Assembly: GCF_000689255.1 (NCBI RefSeq)
Contig: NZ_HG964446.1
Location: 4,569,250-4,633,249, forward strand
Reading direction: 5' to 3'
DNA length: 64,000 nucleotides
Origin: Mycobacterium triplex
Lineage (GTDB): Bacteria; Actinomycetota; Actinomycetes; Mycobacteriales; Mycobacteriaceae
The notes beneath the pieces were generated by a model, which saw only the letters and a program-made list of their open reading frames with translations, did no database searches and was not told the DNA's origin. A program made the translations under genes and the position numbers. Shown here piece after piece: positions 18,882 through 34,909 of this stretch (position 1 is the first letter of the stretch; each line of letters begins with the position of its first letter).

Positions 18882-18913
18882 AAAAACACCCCCTGCGCAC
18901 AGGGGGTGTTTTT
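18882..18913 (-). terminator. Intrinsic terminator of the rrn operon
   Basis: The stem of ACACCCCC paired with GGGGGTGT, extended by A:T pairs (AAAAA...TTTTT), has a small GC loop and lies 6 nt beyond the 3' end of 5S. It reads with a T5 tail on both strands, so it can end rRNA transcription and also stop ogt read-through from the other side. Confidence 0.92.
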
Positions 18914-18918
18914 GTGTA

Positions 18919-19033
18919 TGTTCGGCGGTGTCCTACTTTTCCACCCGATCGGGCAGTATCATTGGCGCTGACAGGCTTAGCTTCCGGGTTCGGAATGGGA
19001 CCGGGCGTTTCCCTGTCGCTGTGGCCGCCGTAA
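18919..19033 (-). rRNA. rrf: 5S ribosomal RNA
   Basis: A 115-nt sequence starting TTACGGCGGCCACAGCG on the minus strand and ending GGACACCGCCGAACA. It contains the conserved loop CCCATTCCGAACCCGGAAGC and has the same length as the M. tuberculosis 5S. The two ends pair (helix I). It is the last gene of the rrn operon and is followed by the terminator at 18882-18913. Confidence 0.97.
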
Positions 19034-19130
19034 CTCTATTTATTTTTCATTCAAGTGTTCTGGTGGGGGGTGTGGTATCCCGCTTTTCTGCGGCAAATTG
19101 CCGCTGAAAGAATAGTGGTTGCGATTGTGT

Positions 19131-22216
<3,086 letters not shown>

Positions 22217-22494
22217 ACAAAAACCAAAAGAAAAATTACACATTTTTGACGAATACGCGGCCACTTGGGCAACGGATCCGTCTAGATGCTCGCAACCACT
22301 ATTCAATGCTCAAACACCACACCCCACCACCAAGATGGAGGGACACCACATCGACCTCAGCCGGCCGAGTGTTGTCTCAGGGCCCAATAGTGTGTCTGGC
22401 GATTGCCTGTTGTTGTGCACCCGGCCCTCGTCCACTACAGACGAGAACCCCTCACGGCTCACACCCCACCAATTGGAGTGTTTCTCGTGGTGCT

Positions 22495-24023
<1,529 letters not shown>

Positions 24024-24104
24024 CTCCTCGACAAGCGAGGTGTATTTCGAATCAGAGAAAATCTGACCTAACAAAAAGACACCATCTTACTGGCATCAAA
24101 AAAC

Positions 24105-24142
24105 GACCATACCCACACACGGGGAGTGTTAAAAGTATGGTC
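24105..24142 (-). promoter_or_regulatory. rRNA leader stem-loop
   Basis: GACCATAC and GTATGGTC form an 8-bp stem in the leader upstream of 16S. An inner short stem is built from ACACTCC and the GTGTGT side. It is probably part of the precursor processing structure (RNase III site) of mycobacterial pre-rRNA; its function is inferred from position. Confidence 0.6.
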
Positions 24143-24164
24143 AAAAAACAACAACAAACAAAAA

Positions 24165-24195
24165 CACCAAACACACTATTGAGTTCTCAAACAAC
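24165..24195 (-). promoter_or_regulatory. rrn leader antitermination (box A-type) element
   Basis: The minus strand reads TTGTTTGAGAACTCAATAGT and then GTGTTTGG, the highly conserved mycobacterial rRNA leader block thought to bind Nus factors. It lies about 140 nt before 16S and about 40 nt after the proximal promoter. Confidence 0.75.
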
Positions 24196-24233
24196 ACTCT
24201 TGCTTGCTTCGCCCGCTTCGGGGCAACCCTGCC

Positions 24234-24263
24234 AGCTTAATACGGATTCGGCAGAGGCGTCAA
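24234..24263 (-). promoter_or_regulatory. rrn proximal promoter (PCL1-like)
   Basis: -35 TTGACG (24258-24263) and -10 TAAGCT (24234-24239) are separated by 18 bp. The transcribed region after it begins with GGCAGGGTTGCCCCGAAGCG, as in other mycobacterial rrnA leaders. Confidence 0.8.
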
Positions 24264-24312
24264 CCCCCAATTTTCTTGCGATCGTGGTGATCGCTGCGAG
24301 GGCAGCCGTGCC

Positions 24313-24342
24313 AGGTTAGTACCAATCCGGCGAGGGAGTCAA
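24313..24342 (-). promoter_or_regulatory. rrn distal promoter (P1-like)
   Basis: -35 TTGACT (24337-24342) and -10 TAACCT (24313-24318) with 18-bp spacing, 79 bp upstream of the proximal promoter and 58 bp after the murA stop. Two tandem promoters are normal for rrnA of slow-growing mycobacteria. Confidence 0.75.
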
Positions 24343-24399
24343 GGCCCCGGTCTCGGTCTCCGTCGAGTGGTGACCGCGCCTGTGGGGCACTGACTTTGG

Positions 24400-25653
24400 C
24401 TACTGTACCCGCTCGATCTCCGCTCCCAAAATCGCCAGGTTTTCGACGAACAACGGGTAGCCGCGATCGATGTGGAAGACGTCGTGAACCTCGGTGTCAC
24501 CGTCGGCGACGAGGCCGGCAAGCACCAGGCCGGCGCCGGCCCGGATGTCCGAACACCAGACCGGGGCGCTGGAAAGCTGCGGCAGTCCCCGCACCACGGC
24601 GTGATGGCCGTCGGTGCGGGCGTCGGCGCCGAGCCGGATCATTTCTTCGACAAATCGGAAGCGAGCCTCGAACACGTTCTCGGTGATCATCGAGGTGCCG
24701 TCGGCGATCGACGCCAGCGCAATCGCCATCGGTTGCAGGTCGGTCGGAAAACCCGGAAACGGCAACGTCGCAACGTTCATGGCCTTCGGGCGCTCGTACT
24801 GGCTCACGCGAAAGCTGTTGTCCGTCTGGGTGACGGTGGCACCGGCATCGTGCAGCTTGTGCAGCACCACCTGAAGGTGCGCCGGGTCGATGCCGCTCAC
24901 CGAGATGTCACCGCGGGTAATGGCAGCGGCGATCCCCCAGGTGGCGGCCACGATGCGGTCGCCGATCACCCGGTGCTCGGTGGGGTACAGCCGCGGCACC
25001 CCGGTGATCGTCATGGTCGGCGATCCCGCACCTTCGATCTGCGCGCCCATCTGGTTGAGCATCGTGCAGAGATCGACGACGTCGGGCTCCCGCGCCGCGT
25101 TGTGGATCGTGGTAACCCCTTCGGCGACGACGGCGGCCATCAGGATGTTCTCGGTGGCGCCCACCGAGGGGAATTCGAGTTGAATCTCCGCGCCGCGCAA
25201 GGTATCTGCGTGAGCGACGACGCAGCCGTGCTCGATGTTGCATGTTGCGCCCAGTTGGCGCAGGCCCGCCTGATGCATGTCCAGGGGACGCGATCCGATC
25301 GCGTCACCACCGGGCAGCGCGACCTTGGCCCGCTTGCATCGTCCGACCAGCGGCCCGAGCACACACACCGAAGCCCGGAACTGCCGCACGGCCGCGAAGT
25401 CCGCGTCGTACTTCGGTTCGTCGGGTGAGGTGATGCGGGCGACGTCGCCGTCCAGTTCGACGGTGGCACCCAGCCCGCGCAGGACCTCGGCCATCAACGG
25501 CACATCGAGGATGTCGGGGCAGTTGGTGATCGTGCTGGTGCCTTCGGCCAGCAGGGTCGCGGCCATCAGCTTGAGCACGCTGTTCTTGGCGCCCCCTACC
25601 GCGACTTCGCCGGACAACCGGTTGCCGCCGGTCACCACGAATCGCTCAGCCAC
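24400..25653 (-). CDS. murA: UDP-N-acetylglucosamine 1-carboxyvinyltransferase
   Basis: First committed step of peptidoglycan synthesis: transfers enolpyruvate from PEP to UDP-GlcNAc in the cytosol. It is 417 residues from GTG 25653. Lys24 is in [13 protein letters not shown]. The residue that is Cys in E. coli is Asp117 here ([17 protein letters not shown]), the natural replacement that makes mycobacterial MurA insensitive to fosfomycin. It sits directly upstream of the rrn promoters on the same strand and diverges from the adenosyltransferase gene by 71 bp, the conserved murA-rrnA arrangement. Confidence 0.97.
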   Translation of the reverse strand: MAERFVVTGGNRLSGEVAVGGAKNSVLKLMAATLLAEGTSTITNCPDILDVPLMAEVLRGLGATVELDGDVARITSPDEPKYDADFAAVRQFRASVCVLGPLVGRCKRAKVALPGGDAIGSRPLDMHQAGLRQLGATCNIEHGCVVAHADTLRGAEIQLEFPSVGATENILMAAVVAEGVTTIHNAAREPDVVDLCTMLNQMGAQIEGAGSPTMTITGVPRLYPTEHRVIGDRIVAATWGIAAAITRGDISVSGIDPAHLQVVLHKLHDAGATVTQTDNSFRVSQYERPKAMNVATLPFPGFPTDLQPMAIALASIADGTSMITENVFEARFRFVEEMIRLGADARTDGHHAVVRGLPQLSSAPVWCSDIRAGAGLVLAGLVADGDTEVHDVFHIDRGYPLFVENLAILGAEIERVQ

Positions 25654-25724
25654 CCGCGTCAGTCTAGTGAAGCGGTATCGGCTTGTCAGTCAGCGAACTC
25701 ACTTCTGGCGAGTACGGTTTGTTC

Positions 25725-26297
25725 ATGGCAGTACACCTGACCCGCATCTATACCCGGACCGGCGACGACGGAACCACGGGATTGAGCGACTTCTCGCGGG
25801 TCTCGAAAAACGACCCCCGCCTGGTCGCGTACGCGGACTGCGACGAGGCCAACGCCGCGATCGGCGTCGCCATCGCGCTGGGGCAGCCCGATCCCGAAAT
25901 CGCGGGCGTGTTGCGCCAGGTTCAAAACGACTTGTTCGACGCCGGTGCGGATCTGTCGACGCCGGTCGTGGACAACCCGAAAGTTCCTCCGTTGCGTGTC
26001 GCCCAGTCCTACATCGACCGGCTCGAGGGATGGTGCGACAAACACAACGAGGCGCTTCCGGCGCTGAATTCCTTTGTGCTACCGGGTGGTTCGCCGTTGT
26101 CGGCGCTGTTGCACGTCGCCCGCACCGTGGTGCGTCGCGCCGAGCGATCAGCCTGGGCCGCAGTCGATTCCGCGCCGAACGACGTCAACGTGCTGCCGGC
26201 GAAATACCTGAATCGATTGTCGGATCTGCTCTTCATCCTGTCACGCGCGGCCAACCCGGAGGGCGACGTGCTGTGGAAGCCGGGCGGCGGCGCCTAA
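25725..26297 (+). CDS. PduO-type ATP:cob(I)alamin adenosyltransferase
   Basis: Makes adenosylcobalamin, the cofactor of methylmalonyl-CoA mutase, by adenosylating cob(I)alamin. It is 190 residues from ATG 25725. The N-terminal ATP-binding motif is TRIYTRTGDDGTTGL, followed by DPRLVAYADCDEANAAIG. The core FVLPGGSPLSALLHVARTVV RRAER (residues about 124-148) contains the catalytic Arg region, and NRLSDLLFILSRAAN is the C-terminal signature. It is the Rv1314c equivalent, divergent from murA and convergent with the DUF2550 gene. It fits functionally with the epimerase at 9010. Confidence 0.93.
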   Translation: MAVHLTRIYTRTGDDGTTGLSDFSRVSKNDPRLVAYADCDEANAAIGVAIALGQPDPEIAGVLRQVQNDLFDAGADLSTPVVDNPKVPPLRVAQSYIDRLEGWCDKHNEALPALNSFVLPGGSPLSALLHVARTVVRRAERSAWAAVDSAPNDVNVLPAKYLNRLSDLLFILSRAANPEGDVLWKPGGGA

Positions 26298-26322
26298 ATC
26301 CGTTGCACCACTACGCATTTAG

Positions 26323-26766
26323 TCAGACGCTGCGACGCCGCGCGCGCGGTGACGGACGAGACTCCAGCCACGACAAGAACGCGGTCAGCGCGCCCTGATC
26401 GAGCGCGATTTCGTAACCGGATCTGCGTTCCTGCGTGGTATCGCGCAGCTCGAGCACCACGATCTCGTCGGTCATGATGTCGAACTCGTCGCCGCGCGGT
26501 GCGCGCCGGGCGACGATCTCGACACCTCGCCGGGACAGCCGTCGATCCGGCCACAGGCGCAGGCTGGACAGCCGATAGAAAGCGGCCTCGCCACCGCGGT
26601 AGCGGATCACGCCGTGCCGCCAGCCGTGACCTCCGACCGCCGGGATGTCGCGCATGATGCCAGCGGTGCCGCCCTGCCGCAGCTTCCACAGCCGATAGCT
26701 CAGCGCCAGCACGGCCGCGCCTAACACGACGACGAGCACGACCATGCCGATCATGGGCGCGCTCAT
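26323..26766 (-). CDS. DUF2550 membrane-anchored protein (Rv1312 orthologue)
   Basis: A 147-residue protein with one N-terminal transmembrane helix (residues about 4-24, MIGMVVLVVVLGAAVLALSY). A soluble domain follows, rich in Arg and Trp (GWRHGVIRYRGGEAAFYRLS). It begins 6 bp after the atpC stop, so it is the last gene of the ATP synthase transcript, a linkage kept across mycobacteria. Its function is unknown; a role at the membrane near the ATP synthase is only suggested by gene order. Confidence 0.9.
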   Translation of the reverse strand: MSAPMIGMVVLVVVLGAAVLALSYRLWKLRQGGTAGIMRDIPAVGGHGWRHGVIRYRGGEAAFYRLSSLRLWPDRRLSRRGVEIVARRAPRGDEFDIMTDEIVVLELRDTTQERRSGYEIALDQGALTAFLSWLESRPSPRARRRSV

Positions 26767-26772
26767 GGCCGG

Positions 26773-27138
26773 CTAGTCGATCGCGCCGACGGCGCGCAAT
26801 CTGGCGCGCCCCCTGGCGGCAGTACGAGGATCGTCGGATTCCGCATCCTGCTTGGCCGCAGCCTCGTCGATCTCCGACTCGAACTCGGCGGACTCGGCGA
26901 GAATGGTGACGCTCTCCTCGGTCACCGACAAGAACCCACCGTCCACCGCCACCCGCAGGTCGTCTTGGCCTTCCCGCTCGACGCGCACCATGGCGTCGTC
27001 GACCAGCTGGGCCACCAACGGGATGTGTCGGGGCAGGATGCCGATCTCGCCGACGGTGGTGCGGGTGAACAGGAACGTCGCCTCACCCGACCAGATCTTC
27101 CGGTCTACGGCGACGATCTCGACGTTCAATTCAGCCAT
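26773..27138 (-). CDS. atpC: F1F0 ATP synthase subunit epsilon
   Basis: Central-stalk subunit that couples rotation to the c-ring and moderates ATP hydrolysis. It is 121 residues, the compact actinobacterial form. The N-terminal beta-sandwich ([31 protein letters not shown]) is followed by a short C-terminal helical part rich in Glu and Arg ([20 protein letters not shown]). It is 30 bp downstream of atpD and 6 bp before the DUF2550 gene. Confidence 0.95.
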   Translation of the reverse strand: MAELNVEIVAVDRKIWSGEATFLFTRTTVGEIGILPRHIPLVAQLVDDAMVRVEREGQDDLRVAVDGGFLSVTEESVTILAESAEFESEIDEAAAKQDAESDDPRTAARGRARLRAVGAID

Positions 27139-27168
27139 GCCACACCACCTTTCGACTCGTCGAAGAGA

Positions 27169-28644
<1,476 letters not shown>

Positions 28645-29562
28645 CTATCGGGCTCGGGCGTCGGCGAGCGCGTTTGCGCCGCCGACGATTTCGCTGATCT
28701 CTTGGGTGATCTGGGCCTGCCGCTCGCGGTTCGCCATGAGCGTCAACGCCTTGATGAGGTCGTCGGCGTTGTCGGTCGCAGACTTCATCGCCCGCTGGCG
28801 CGACGCCAGCTCCGACGCCGCCGATTCCAGCAGCGCGGTGTAGACGCGAGTGGTCACATAGCGCGGCAACAGCGCGTCGAACAGTGTGGTCGCATCCGGC
28901 TCGAATGAATACAGGGTATGCAGTGGCTCCGGCTCGTCGGCGTACTCGACCACCATCGGAGCCATCCGGTGGGCCACCGTGGCCTGTGACAACATCGACT
29001 TGAATTCCGTGTAGACGATGTGCAATTCGTCGACGGCCTCGACGTCAGATTCCTCTTCGGCGCCGTCGCTGCCGGGGATGAAAGCGTCCACCAGCGTGGA
29101 AGCGATCTCGGCGGCCTTCTCAACGGTGGGTTGCTCGGAGAAGCCGGTCCAGGAATCGGTGATGTTCCAGTTCCGGAAACTGTAGTAGCCCAACGCCTTA
29201 CGGCCGACTACGTACAGCACCGGCGTTTTGCCTTCTTCCCGCAGCAGCGAAAACAGCTCCTCGGCGCGGCGGAACACGCTGGAGTTGTAGGCGCCACACA
29301 GACCTCGGTCCGAGGAGACCACCAGCACGCCGGCCCGTTTCGGTTCGGGCCGCTCGACCAGCAACGGGTGATCCAGCGCCGCCTCGCTGGACAGCGTGGT
29401 CAGCATGTTGGTGATCTCTTCCGTATACGGGCGGGCAGCCTGAAGTCGGCTCTGGGCCTTGCCGATACGCGATGTCGCGATCAGCTCCTGGGCCTTGGTG
29501 ATCTTCTTGATCGCACCGGCGGACCGAATCCGTCCGCGCAACTCGCGAAGTGTGGCAGCCAT
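28645..29562 (-). CDS. atpG: F1F0 ATP synthase subunit gamma
   Basis: Rotor shaft of F1. It is 305 residues with the N-terminal coiled helix ([20 protein letters not shown]) and the C-terminal helix ([20 protein letters not shown]). An acidic insertion, [17 protein letters not shown] (about residues 167-183), is the mycobacteria-specific gamma loop that is absent from most bacteria and has been considered as a drug target. It is 6 bp after atpA. Confidence 0.97.
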   Translation of the reverse strand: MAATLRELRGRIRSAGAIKKITKAQELIATSRIGKAQSRLQAARPYTEEITNMLTTLSSEAALDHPLLVERPEPKRAGVLVVSSDRGLCGAYNSSVFRRAEELFSLLREEGKTPVLYVVGRKALGYYSFRNWNITDSWTGFSEQPTVEKAAEIASTLVDAFIPGSDGAEEESDVEAVDELHIVYTEFKSMLSQATVAHRMAPMVVEYADEPEPLHTLYSFEPDATTLFDALLPRYVTTRVYTALLESAASELASRQRAMKSATDNADDLIKALTLMANRERQAQITQEISEIVGGANALADARAR

Positions 29563-29568
29563 CGAGTA

Positions 29569-31221
29569 CTACTTCTTCTTCTCTTCCGGCGCCGGCTTGT
29601 TGACCTTTACCGATTCCTTGGCCAGGTCCTCTTCGTCGAGGGCCTCGACATGTTCGTCCGGCACCACCGAGCCGCCACCCGTGGCGGCGAAGCCCTTCTT
29701 GAACTTCTTGATGATTTCCTCGAGCTGCTTCTCGGCCTCTTCGGAAAGCTTTCCGCTGTCCCGGATTGCGGTCAGGGTGCTCTCCTCCGACGCCCGCATG
29801 TGGTCGAGCAACTCGGTCTCGAAGCGGCTGACGTCCTCGACGGGCACCGAGTCCAGATGACCGCCGGTGCCCAGGAAGATCGAAACCACTTGCTCCTCAA
29901 CGGGCAGCGGCTGGTACTGCGGCTGCTTGAGCAGCTCGACCAGCCGGGCGCCGCGATCCAGCTGCGCCTTGGAGGTGGCGTCCAGGTCCGAGGCGAACGC
30001 GGCGAATGCTTCCAGCTCGCGGTACTGCGACAGGTCCAAGCGGAGACTTCCTGCTACCTCTTTCATGGCCTTGATCTGCGCGGCACCACCGACTCGGGAC
30101 ACCGAGACACCGACGTTGATGGCCGGCCGCACGCCCTGGTTGAACAGGTCGGACTCCAGGAAGCACTGCCCGTCGGTGATCGAGATGACGTTGGTGGGGA
30201 TGTAGGCCGAGATGTCGTTGGCCTTGGTCTCGATGATCGGCAGGCCGGTCATCGAACCGCCACCGAGCTCGTCGGAGAGCTTCGCGCAGCGCTCCAGCAG
30301 CCGAGAGTGCAGGTAGAACACGTCACCCGGGTAGGCCTCGCGGCCCGGCGGGCGACGGAGCAGCAGCGAGATGGCGCGGTACGCCTCGGCCTGCTTGCTC
30401 AGGTCGTCGAAGACGATCAGCACGTGCTTGCCGTCGTACATCCAGTGCTGGGCGATCGCCGAACCGGTGTACGGCGCAAGCCATTTGAACCCGGCGGAGT
30501 CAGACGCCGGCGCCGCGACGATGGTGGTGTAGTCCATCGCGCCACCCTCTTCCAGCGCGCGCCGCACCGAGGCAATGGTGGTGCCCTTCTGGCCGATGGC
30601 CACGTAGACGCAGCGCACCTGCTTCTTCTCGTCGCCGCTCTCCCAGTTCTGCCGCTGGTTGAGGATCGTGTCGACGCAGACGGCGGTCTTGCCGGTCTTG
30701 CGGTCACCGATGATCAACTGGCGCTGGCCACGACCGATCGGGGTCATCGCGTCGATGGCCTTGATGCCGGTCTGCAGCGGCTCGCTGACGCTTTGGCGCT
30801 GAACCACCGACGGCGCCTGGATTTCCAGCGCGCGTCGGGTGTCGGTCTCGATGTCGCCTTGGCCGTCGATCGGCTCGCCCAGCGGGTTGACCACGCGGCC
30901 CAAAAACGCGTCGCCGACGGGCACCGAGAGGACCTCGCCGGTCCGCTTGACCTGTTGGCCTTCCTCGATCTTCTCGAAGTCACCCAGGATGACCGCACCG
31001 ACGCTGTGCTCGTCGAGGTTGAGCGCGACGCCAAGCACCCCGCCGGAGAACTCGAGCAGTTCCTGGGTCATCACCGACGGCAGACCATCGACGTGCGCGA
31101 TGCCGTCTCCGGCGTCGACGACGGTGCCAACCTCTTCGCGAGAGGTGTCGGAAGTAAAGGAGCCTACGTACTCCTCGATTGCGCTCTGGATGTCATCAGC
31201 GGAGATTGTCAACTCGGCCAT
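29569..31221 (-). CDS. atpA: F1F0 ATP synthase subunit alpha
   Basis: Non-catalytic nucleotide-binding subunit of F1. The start is ATG 31221 ([20 protein letters not shown]), giving 550 residues; a longer upstream frame runs into atpH. Walker A is [16 protein letters not shown]. The C-terminus carries the mycobacterial extension ([19 protein letters not shown] and onward to an EEKKK tail), known to suppress ATP hydrolysis. It lies 52 bp after atpH and 6 bp before atpG. Confidence 0.98.
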   Translation of the reverse strand: MAELTISADDIQSAIEEYVGSFTSDTSREEVGTVVDAGDGIAHVDGLPSVMTQELLEFSGGVLGVALNLDEHSVGAVILGDFEKIEEGQQVKRTGEVLSVPVGDAFLGRVVNPLGEPIDGQGDIETDTRRALEIQAPSVVQRQSVSEPLQTGIKAIDAMTPIGRGQRQLIIGDRKTGKTAVCVDTILNQRQNWESGDEKKQVRCVYVAIGQKGTTIASVRRALEEGGAMDYTTIVAAPASDSAGFKWLAPYTGSAIAQHWMYDGKHVLIVFDDLSKQAEAYRAISLLLRRPPGREAYPGDVFYLHSRLLERCAKLSDELGGGSMTGLPIIETKANDISAYIPTNVISITDGQCFLESDLFNQGVRPAINVGVSVSRVGGAAQIKAMKEVAGSLRLDLSQYRELEAFAAFASDLDATSKAQLDRGARLVELLKQPQYQPLPVEEQVVSIFLGTGGHLDSVPVEDVSRFETELLDHMRASEESTLTAIRDSGKLSEEAEKQLEEIIKKFKKGFAATGGGSVVPDEHVEALDEEDLAKESVKVNKPAPEEKKK

Positions 31222-31273
31222 GGCTTTTCGTCTTCCTACTTGATTCTGTCGTTCGCGAGGTTTTGGTTCGTGT

Positions 31274-32614
31274 TCAGTCGGGCACTTGAGCCTCGGCCGC
31301 GGCAAGGCGAGACGAGAGCGTCCCGTCGATCACCTCGTCGGCCACAGAGATCAGCAGTCCACCGAGCAATTCCCGGTCGATCTGCAGGTGCACCGTCACC
31401 GGATGACCGTAGATGCGACCGAGCACCTCGGTGAGGCGGGTCCGCTGGGCGTCGCTGAGCTCGGCCGCCGCACTGACTTGAGCGATGACTTCGCCGCGGC
31501 GAGCCACCGCCACTTCTGCCAGGAAGCCGATGGCCTCTTCGGCCGACTGACCGCTCAGCAGCTCGATCGTCTGGGTCAACAGTGACAGCACGATCGGGTT
31601 GACCCGAGCGCTCGAACTCTCAAGTACGTTGCGCAACAACGCGACTCGCCGCTCGGCCGGTACGACATAGTCGCCCAGCAAGATCGCCAATCGCGGCTGG
31701 GCATCCAGAACCCGCGAAAAACGGAAGAGCTGGTCTTCGACCTCGTCGACCTGTCCGTCGCGCTCGGCGATCTCCAGCAGCGCCTGTCGTGACACGTGCT
31801 CGATCGCATCGCCCAGATCGGCGTTGGCCGACCAACGCTCCGAGACCGCCGCACGCAGCACCTCGAGGGTGGCGTCGCCGACCTTGCCGGACACCAGTCG
31901 CTCCATCAGCCGAACGCGGGGCGACGCGTCTTCGGCAGGCACGGTGAGGTAGCGCGTGACGACGGCTTCCCGGCTCAGCAGTTGACCCACCGATACCAGT
32001 TCGGCCGACAGCGTGGACAGCGCGTTGTTGTCCAGGCCTTTGGCGATCGCGGTGAATCGGTCCGACAGGTTGGCCAGCGCTTCCCGGCTCGACGAGCGCA
32101 GCTTGGCCAGCAGCGGATACTGAACGTCGGCCGATGACGGTGCCATTTCGTCCAGCTCGTCCAGGAATCGGTCCACGGTGGACGCTTGCTGGTCGGTGTC
32201 GGCGACGTAGTTGCGCACCAATTCCCGTGCCTGACGCACGGATTCGTGACCAAGCTCCAGGCGAAGCTGGCGACTCAGCTGGGTCCGCAGCAACTCGACC
32301 TGCCGCGATCCCTGCCCGGTGATGCGCGCCGCCTCGACTTCGGCCTGAGCGCGCAACTGCTCGGTGATGCGCTCCGCGTCGGACTTGGCCTCTTCGACGA
32401 CGCGTTCGGCTTCCGACTTCGCGGATTCGACGGCCTTGCTATGCGCGGCGGTCGAATCGGCCAACCGGTCGGCGGCCTTCGCCGAGTCCTCCAACTGCTG
32501 GCGCACCGTGTTCTGGCGAGCGGCCATCAAATTGCGTACTGGCGGCACGACATAACGCACCACCAGGAACACGATTGCGGCGAAGCCGATCAGCTGCCCA
32601 ATAAACGTCGACAT
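31274..32614 (-). CDS. atpH: F1F0 ATP synthase fused b'-delta subunit
   Basis: Mycobacteria-type fusion: an N-terminal b-like membrane segment (residues 1-25, [20 protein letters not shown]) and a long charged coiled coil (about 30-160), followed by a delta (OSCP) domain (about 270-446). It is 446 residues, the same as Rv1307. Together with AtpF it forms the peripheral stalk linking F0 and the top of F1. It is 6 bp after atpF. Confidence 0.96.
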   Translation of the reverse strand: MSTFIGQLIGFAAIVFLVVRYVVPPVRNLMAARQNTVRQQLEDSAKAADRLADSTAAHSKAVESAKSEAERVVEEAKSDAERITEQLRAQAEVEAARITGQGSRQVELLRTQLSRQLRLELGHESVRQARELVRNYVADTDQQASTVDRFLDELDEMAPSSADVQYPLLAKLRSSSREALANLSDRFTAIAKGLDNNALSTLSAELVSVGQLLSREAVVTRYLTVPAEDASPRVRLMERLVSGKVGDATLEVLRAAVSERWSANADLGDAIEHVSRQALLEIAERDGQVDEVEDQLFRFSRVLDAQPRLAILLGDYVVPAERRVALLRNVLESSSARVNPIVLSLLTQTIELLSGQSAEEAIGFLAEVAVARRGEVIAQVSAAAELSDAQRTRLTEVLGRIYGHPVTVHLQIDRELLGGLLISVADEVIDGTLSSRLAAAEAQVPD

Positions 32615-32620
32615 TGATGG

Positions 32621-33130
32621 TTACCTTGTCGCGGCAGTGGTTGTGACGTCGACACCGAGGATGCGGCTGGCCAGCGTCGCCGACATGGCAGCCACGTTGG
32701 CGCGCAAATCCAGTTCCACGGCGTCCCTTTCCCGCTTCAGTTGCTCGGCGGCGGTCTGCACGGTCGATGCGACCTGCTGCTCGGCGCGGGCGCGCGCGTC
32801 CTCGATGACCTTACGACCCTCGGCCCGGGCGTTGTCCCGGTAGGACGACGCTTGAACGCGGGCTTCCCGCATCGCCTCGTCGTAATCCGCTTGGGCGGCT
32901 TCGAACTGCTCGTTCGCCTTCTTGTTGTCGGTGGCGGTCTTGGCGACCATTGCGTCGCGTTCACGCAACACCTTCATGACCGGCGGCACGACAAACGTGC
33001 CGATGACGGCCAGCACGATCAAGAAGATCGCCAGCACGAAGAAGAAAGTGCCGTTGGGGACGAGGAAGTTATTGCCCCCCTCGGCTGCTAACTGGCTGGA
33101 CGCCAGAACGCTACGGCTCGCGTCACCCAT
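32621..33130 (-). CDS. atpF: F1F0 ATP synthase subunit b
   Basis: Peripheral-stalk subunit of 169 residues from ATG 33130; the GTG just before it would add one residue. A single membrane helix ([20 protein letters not shown], about 25-50) is followed by a long amphipathic charged coiled coil ([20 protein letters not shown] and onward). It is encoded between atpE (9 bp upstream) and atpH (6 bp downstream) in the usual order. Confidence 0.95.
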   Translation of the reverse strand: MGDASRSVLASSQLAAEGGNNFLVPNGTFFFVLAIFLIVLAVIGTFVVPPVMKVLRERDAMVAKTATDNKKANEQFEAAQADYDEAMREARVQASSYRDNARAEGRKVIEDARARAEQQVASTVQTAAEQLKRERDAVELDLRANVAAMSATLASRILGVDVTTTAATR

Positions 33131-33139
33131 CACTGCGAA

Positions 33140-33448
<309 letters not shown>

Positions 33449-33469
33449 TCAGGCCGATTCAGCCTGGTC

Positions 33470-34228
33470 TCAGTCATGGTGATCCTCGATCTCCATGGCT
33501 TGGCTGAAGTACAGGATGGTCAGGATCGAGAAGATGAACGCCTGAATCGCACCGACGAACAGGTCGAAGGATTTCCAGATCGCGTTCGGCGCCCACATGA
33601 TGTAGGGCGGGAAGAGCGCGATCAGCGCGACCAGGATGCCGCCGGCGAAGATGTTGCCGAAAAGTCGCAGCGACAACGAGATCGGCTTGGCGAGTTCCTC
33701 GACGAGGTTGATCGGCGCGAGGAACGCCACGTGCCCCTTGAGCACCGCCAGCGGGTGTCCGACGATGCCGCGGCGCCAGATGCCCGCGACGTGGTAGCAG
33801 ACGAAAACGAAAAGGGCCAGGGCGAGAACGTAATTGATGTCCGCGGCCGCCGAGCTGAGCAATTCGGTGGTGCGCCCGGACTTGTCGGTGTACTGCAACG
33901 GCAGCACCGACAGCCAGTTGGAGATCAGGATGAAGATGAAGATGGTGACAGCCAACGGCAAGACGAACGGCGCGATCCGCATCCCCACCGCGCTCTCGAT
34001 CTGATCGCGCATCTGGACGGTGATGGCCTCCCAGAACAGCTGCACGCCGCTGGGAACGCCGGTCGAGGTGATCTTCGCGCGCAGGAAGAAGGCCAGCGCG
34101 ATCACGATCAGCGCCGCAATGCCGGTCGACAAAATCGTGTCGGTGTTGACGGTCATCCCAAGCCAGGTGGCGTGGGTGTGCTCGCCGACCTCGATTGCGC
34201 CCTCGGCCAGGAACCTCGTCTCACTCAT
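33470..34228 (-). CDS. atpB: F1F0 ATP synthase subunit a
   Basis: Stator channel subunit of F0. It is 252 residues from ATG 34228 ([20 protein letters not shown]); a longer frame exists but overlaps the preceding gene. Several membrane helices are present. The essential Arg is in the helix [20 protein letters not shown], and [18 protein letters not shown] closes the protein. The first 8 bp overlap the 3' end of the AtpI-like gene. Confidence 0.96.
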   Translation of the reverse strand: MSETRFLAEGAIEVGEHTHATWLGMTVNTDTILSTGIAALIVIALAFFLRAKITSTGVPSGVQLFWEAITVQMRDQIESAVGMRIAPFVLPLAVTIFIFILISNWLSVLPLQYTDKSGRTTELLSSAAADINYVLALALFVFVCYHVAGIWRRGIVGHPLAVLKGHVAFLAPINLVEELAKPISLSLRLFGNIFAGGILVALIALFPPYIMWAPNAIWKSFDLFVGAIQAFIFSILTILYFSQAMEIEDHHD

Positions 34229-34685
34229 CGCTGGTGTTCCCTCTTTCGGTACCTTCGGAGGCCGACTCCGCCCAGTCGCCGGCGCGCAGCTTCTTCCATA
34301 CCGGCAGTGCGGTCGAGAGCACCAACACCACCTGGAACAGGGCCAAGCCGAACACCACGCCCAGGCCGGCGGGCCGGAAGATGTAAGCAATGACCAAGCC
34401 GATGACGGTGATGATCGCCAGCCGCGTCGCCGAGTTCAGCGCCATCGTGCTTTTCATCGGATGTTCTTTCGCGGTTATCGATGCAACCGAGCGGCGCACC
34501 AGAAGCGCGTTGAGCAAACCCAGCAGCAATCCGACGCCGAAGAACACTCCGACCATCAGATGACCGCCGAAATAGGCGGCAGCTACCGCCACCGTGGTGA
34601 TCGCGGCGCAGACCACCAGCAGCCGCAACGGATTGAATGCAACAGAGGGAAACACCAACGGCGCGTCCTGCGCTGGTGTCGTCAC
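34221..34685 (-). CDS. AtpI-like membrane protein (Rv1303 orthologue)
   Basis: First gene of the ATP synthase operon, 154 residues with four predicted membrane helices ([78 protein letters not shown]). AtpI proteins in other bacteria assist c-ring assembly or Mg2+ supply; the mycobacterial form is divergent, so this is an analogy. It overlaps atpB by 8 bp. The 224-bp gap to wecA upstream should contain the atp promoter, but I could not identify convincing boxes. Confidence 0.88.
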   Translation of the reverse strand: MTTPAQDAPLVFPSVAFNPLRLLVVCAAITTVAVAAAYFGGHLMVGVFFGVGLLLGLLNALLVRRSVASITAKEHPMKSTMALNSATRLAIITVIGLVIAYIFRPAGLGVVFGLALFQVVLVLSTALPVWKKLRAGDWAESASEGTERGNTSDE

Positions 34686-34909
34686 TGCAGCACCTCAATC
34701 CGGACTGGTGGAGCGGAAAACTTCCGACCGACTGATCGGTAGCCCGCCGAGCGTATCGCACGTCACAGTGGATTCTCTCAAGGGGTAGCTCCCTTAGTCG
34801 GTCGTCGATCGGCGCTGTCGGAAAACGATCCGGCGGGCCGATTGGCCGGCAACCCTCAAGATTCTTTTTGGGGTTCTACCAGCACCGTACCATAAGGTCA
34901 GCGCTACTA

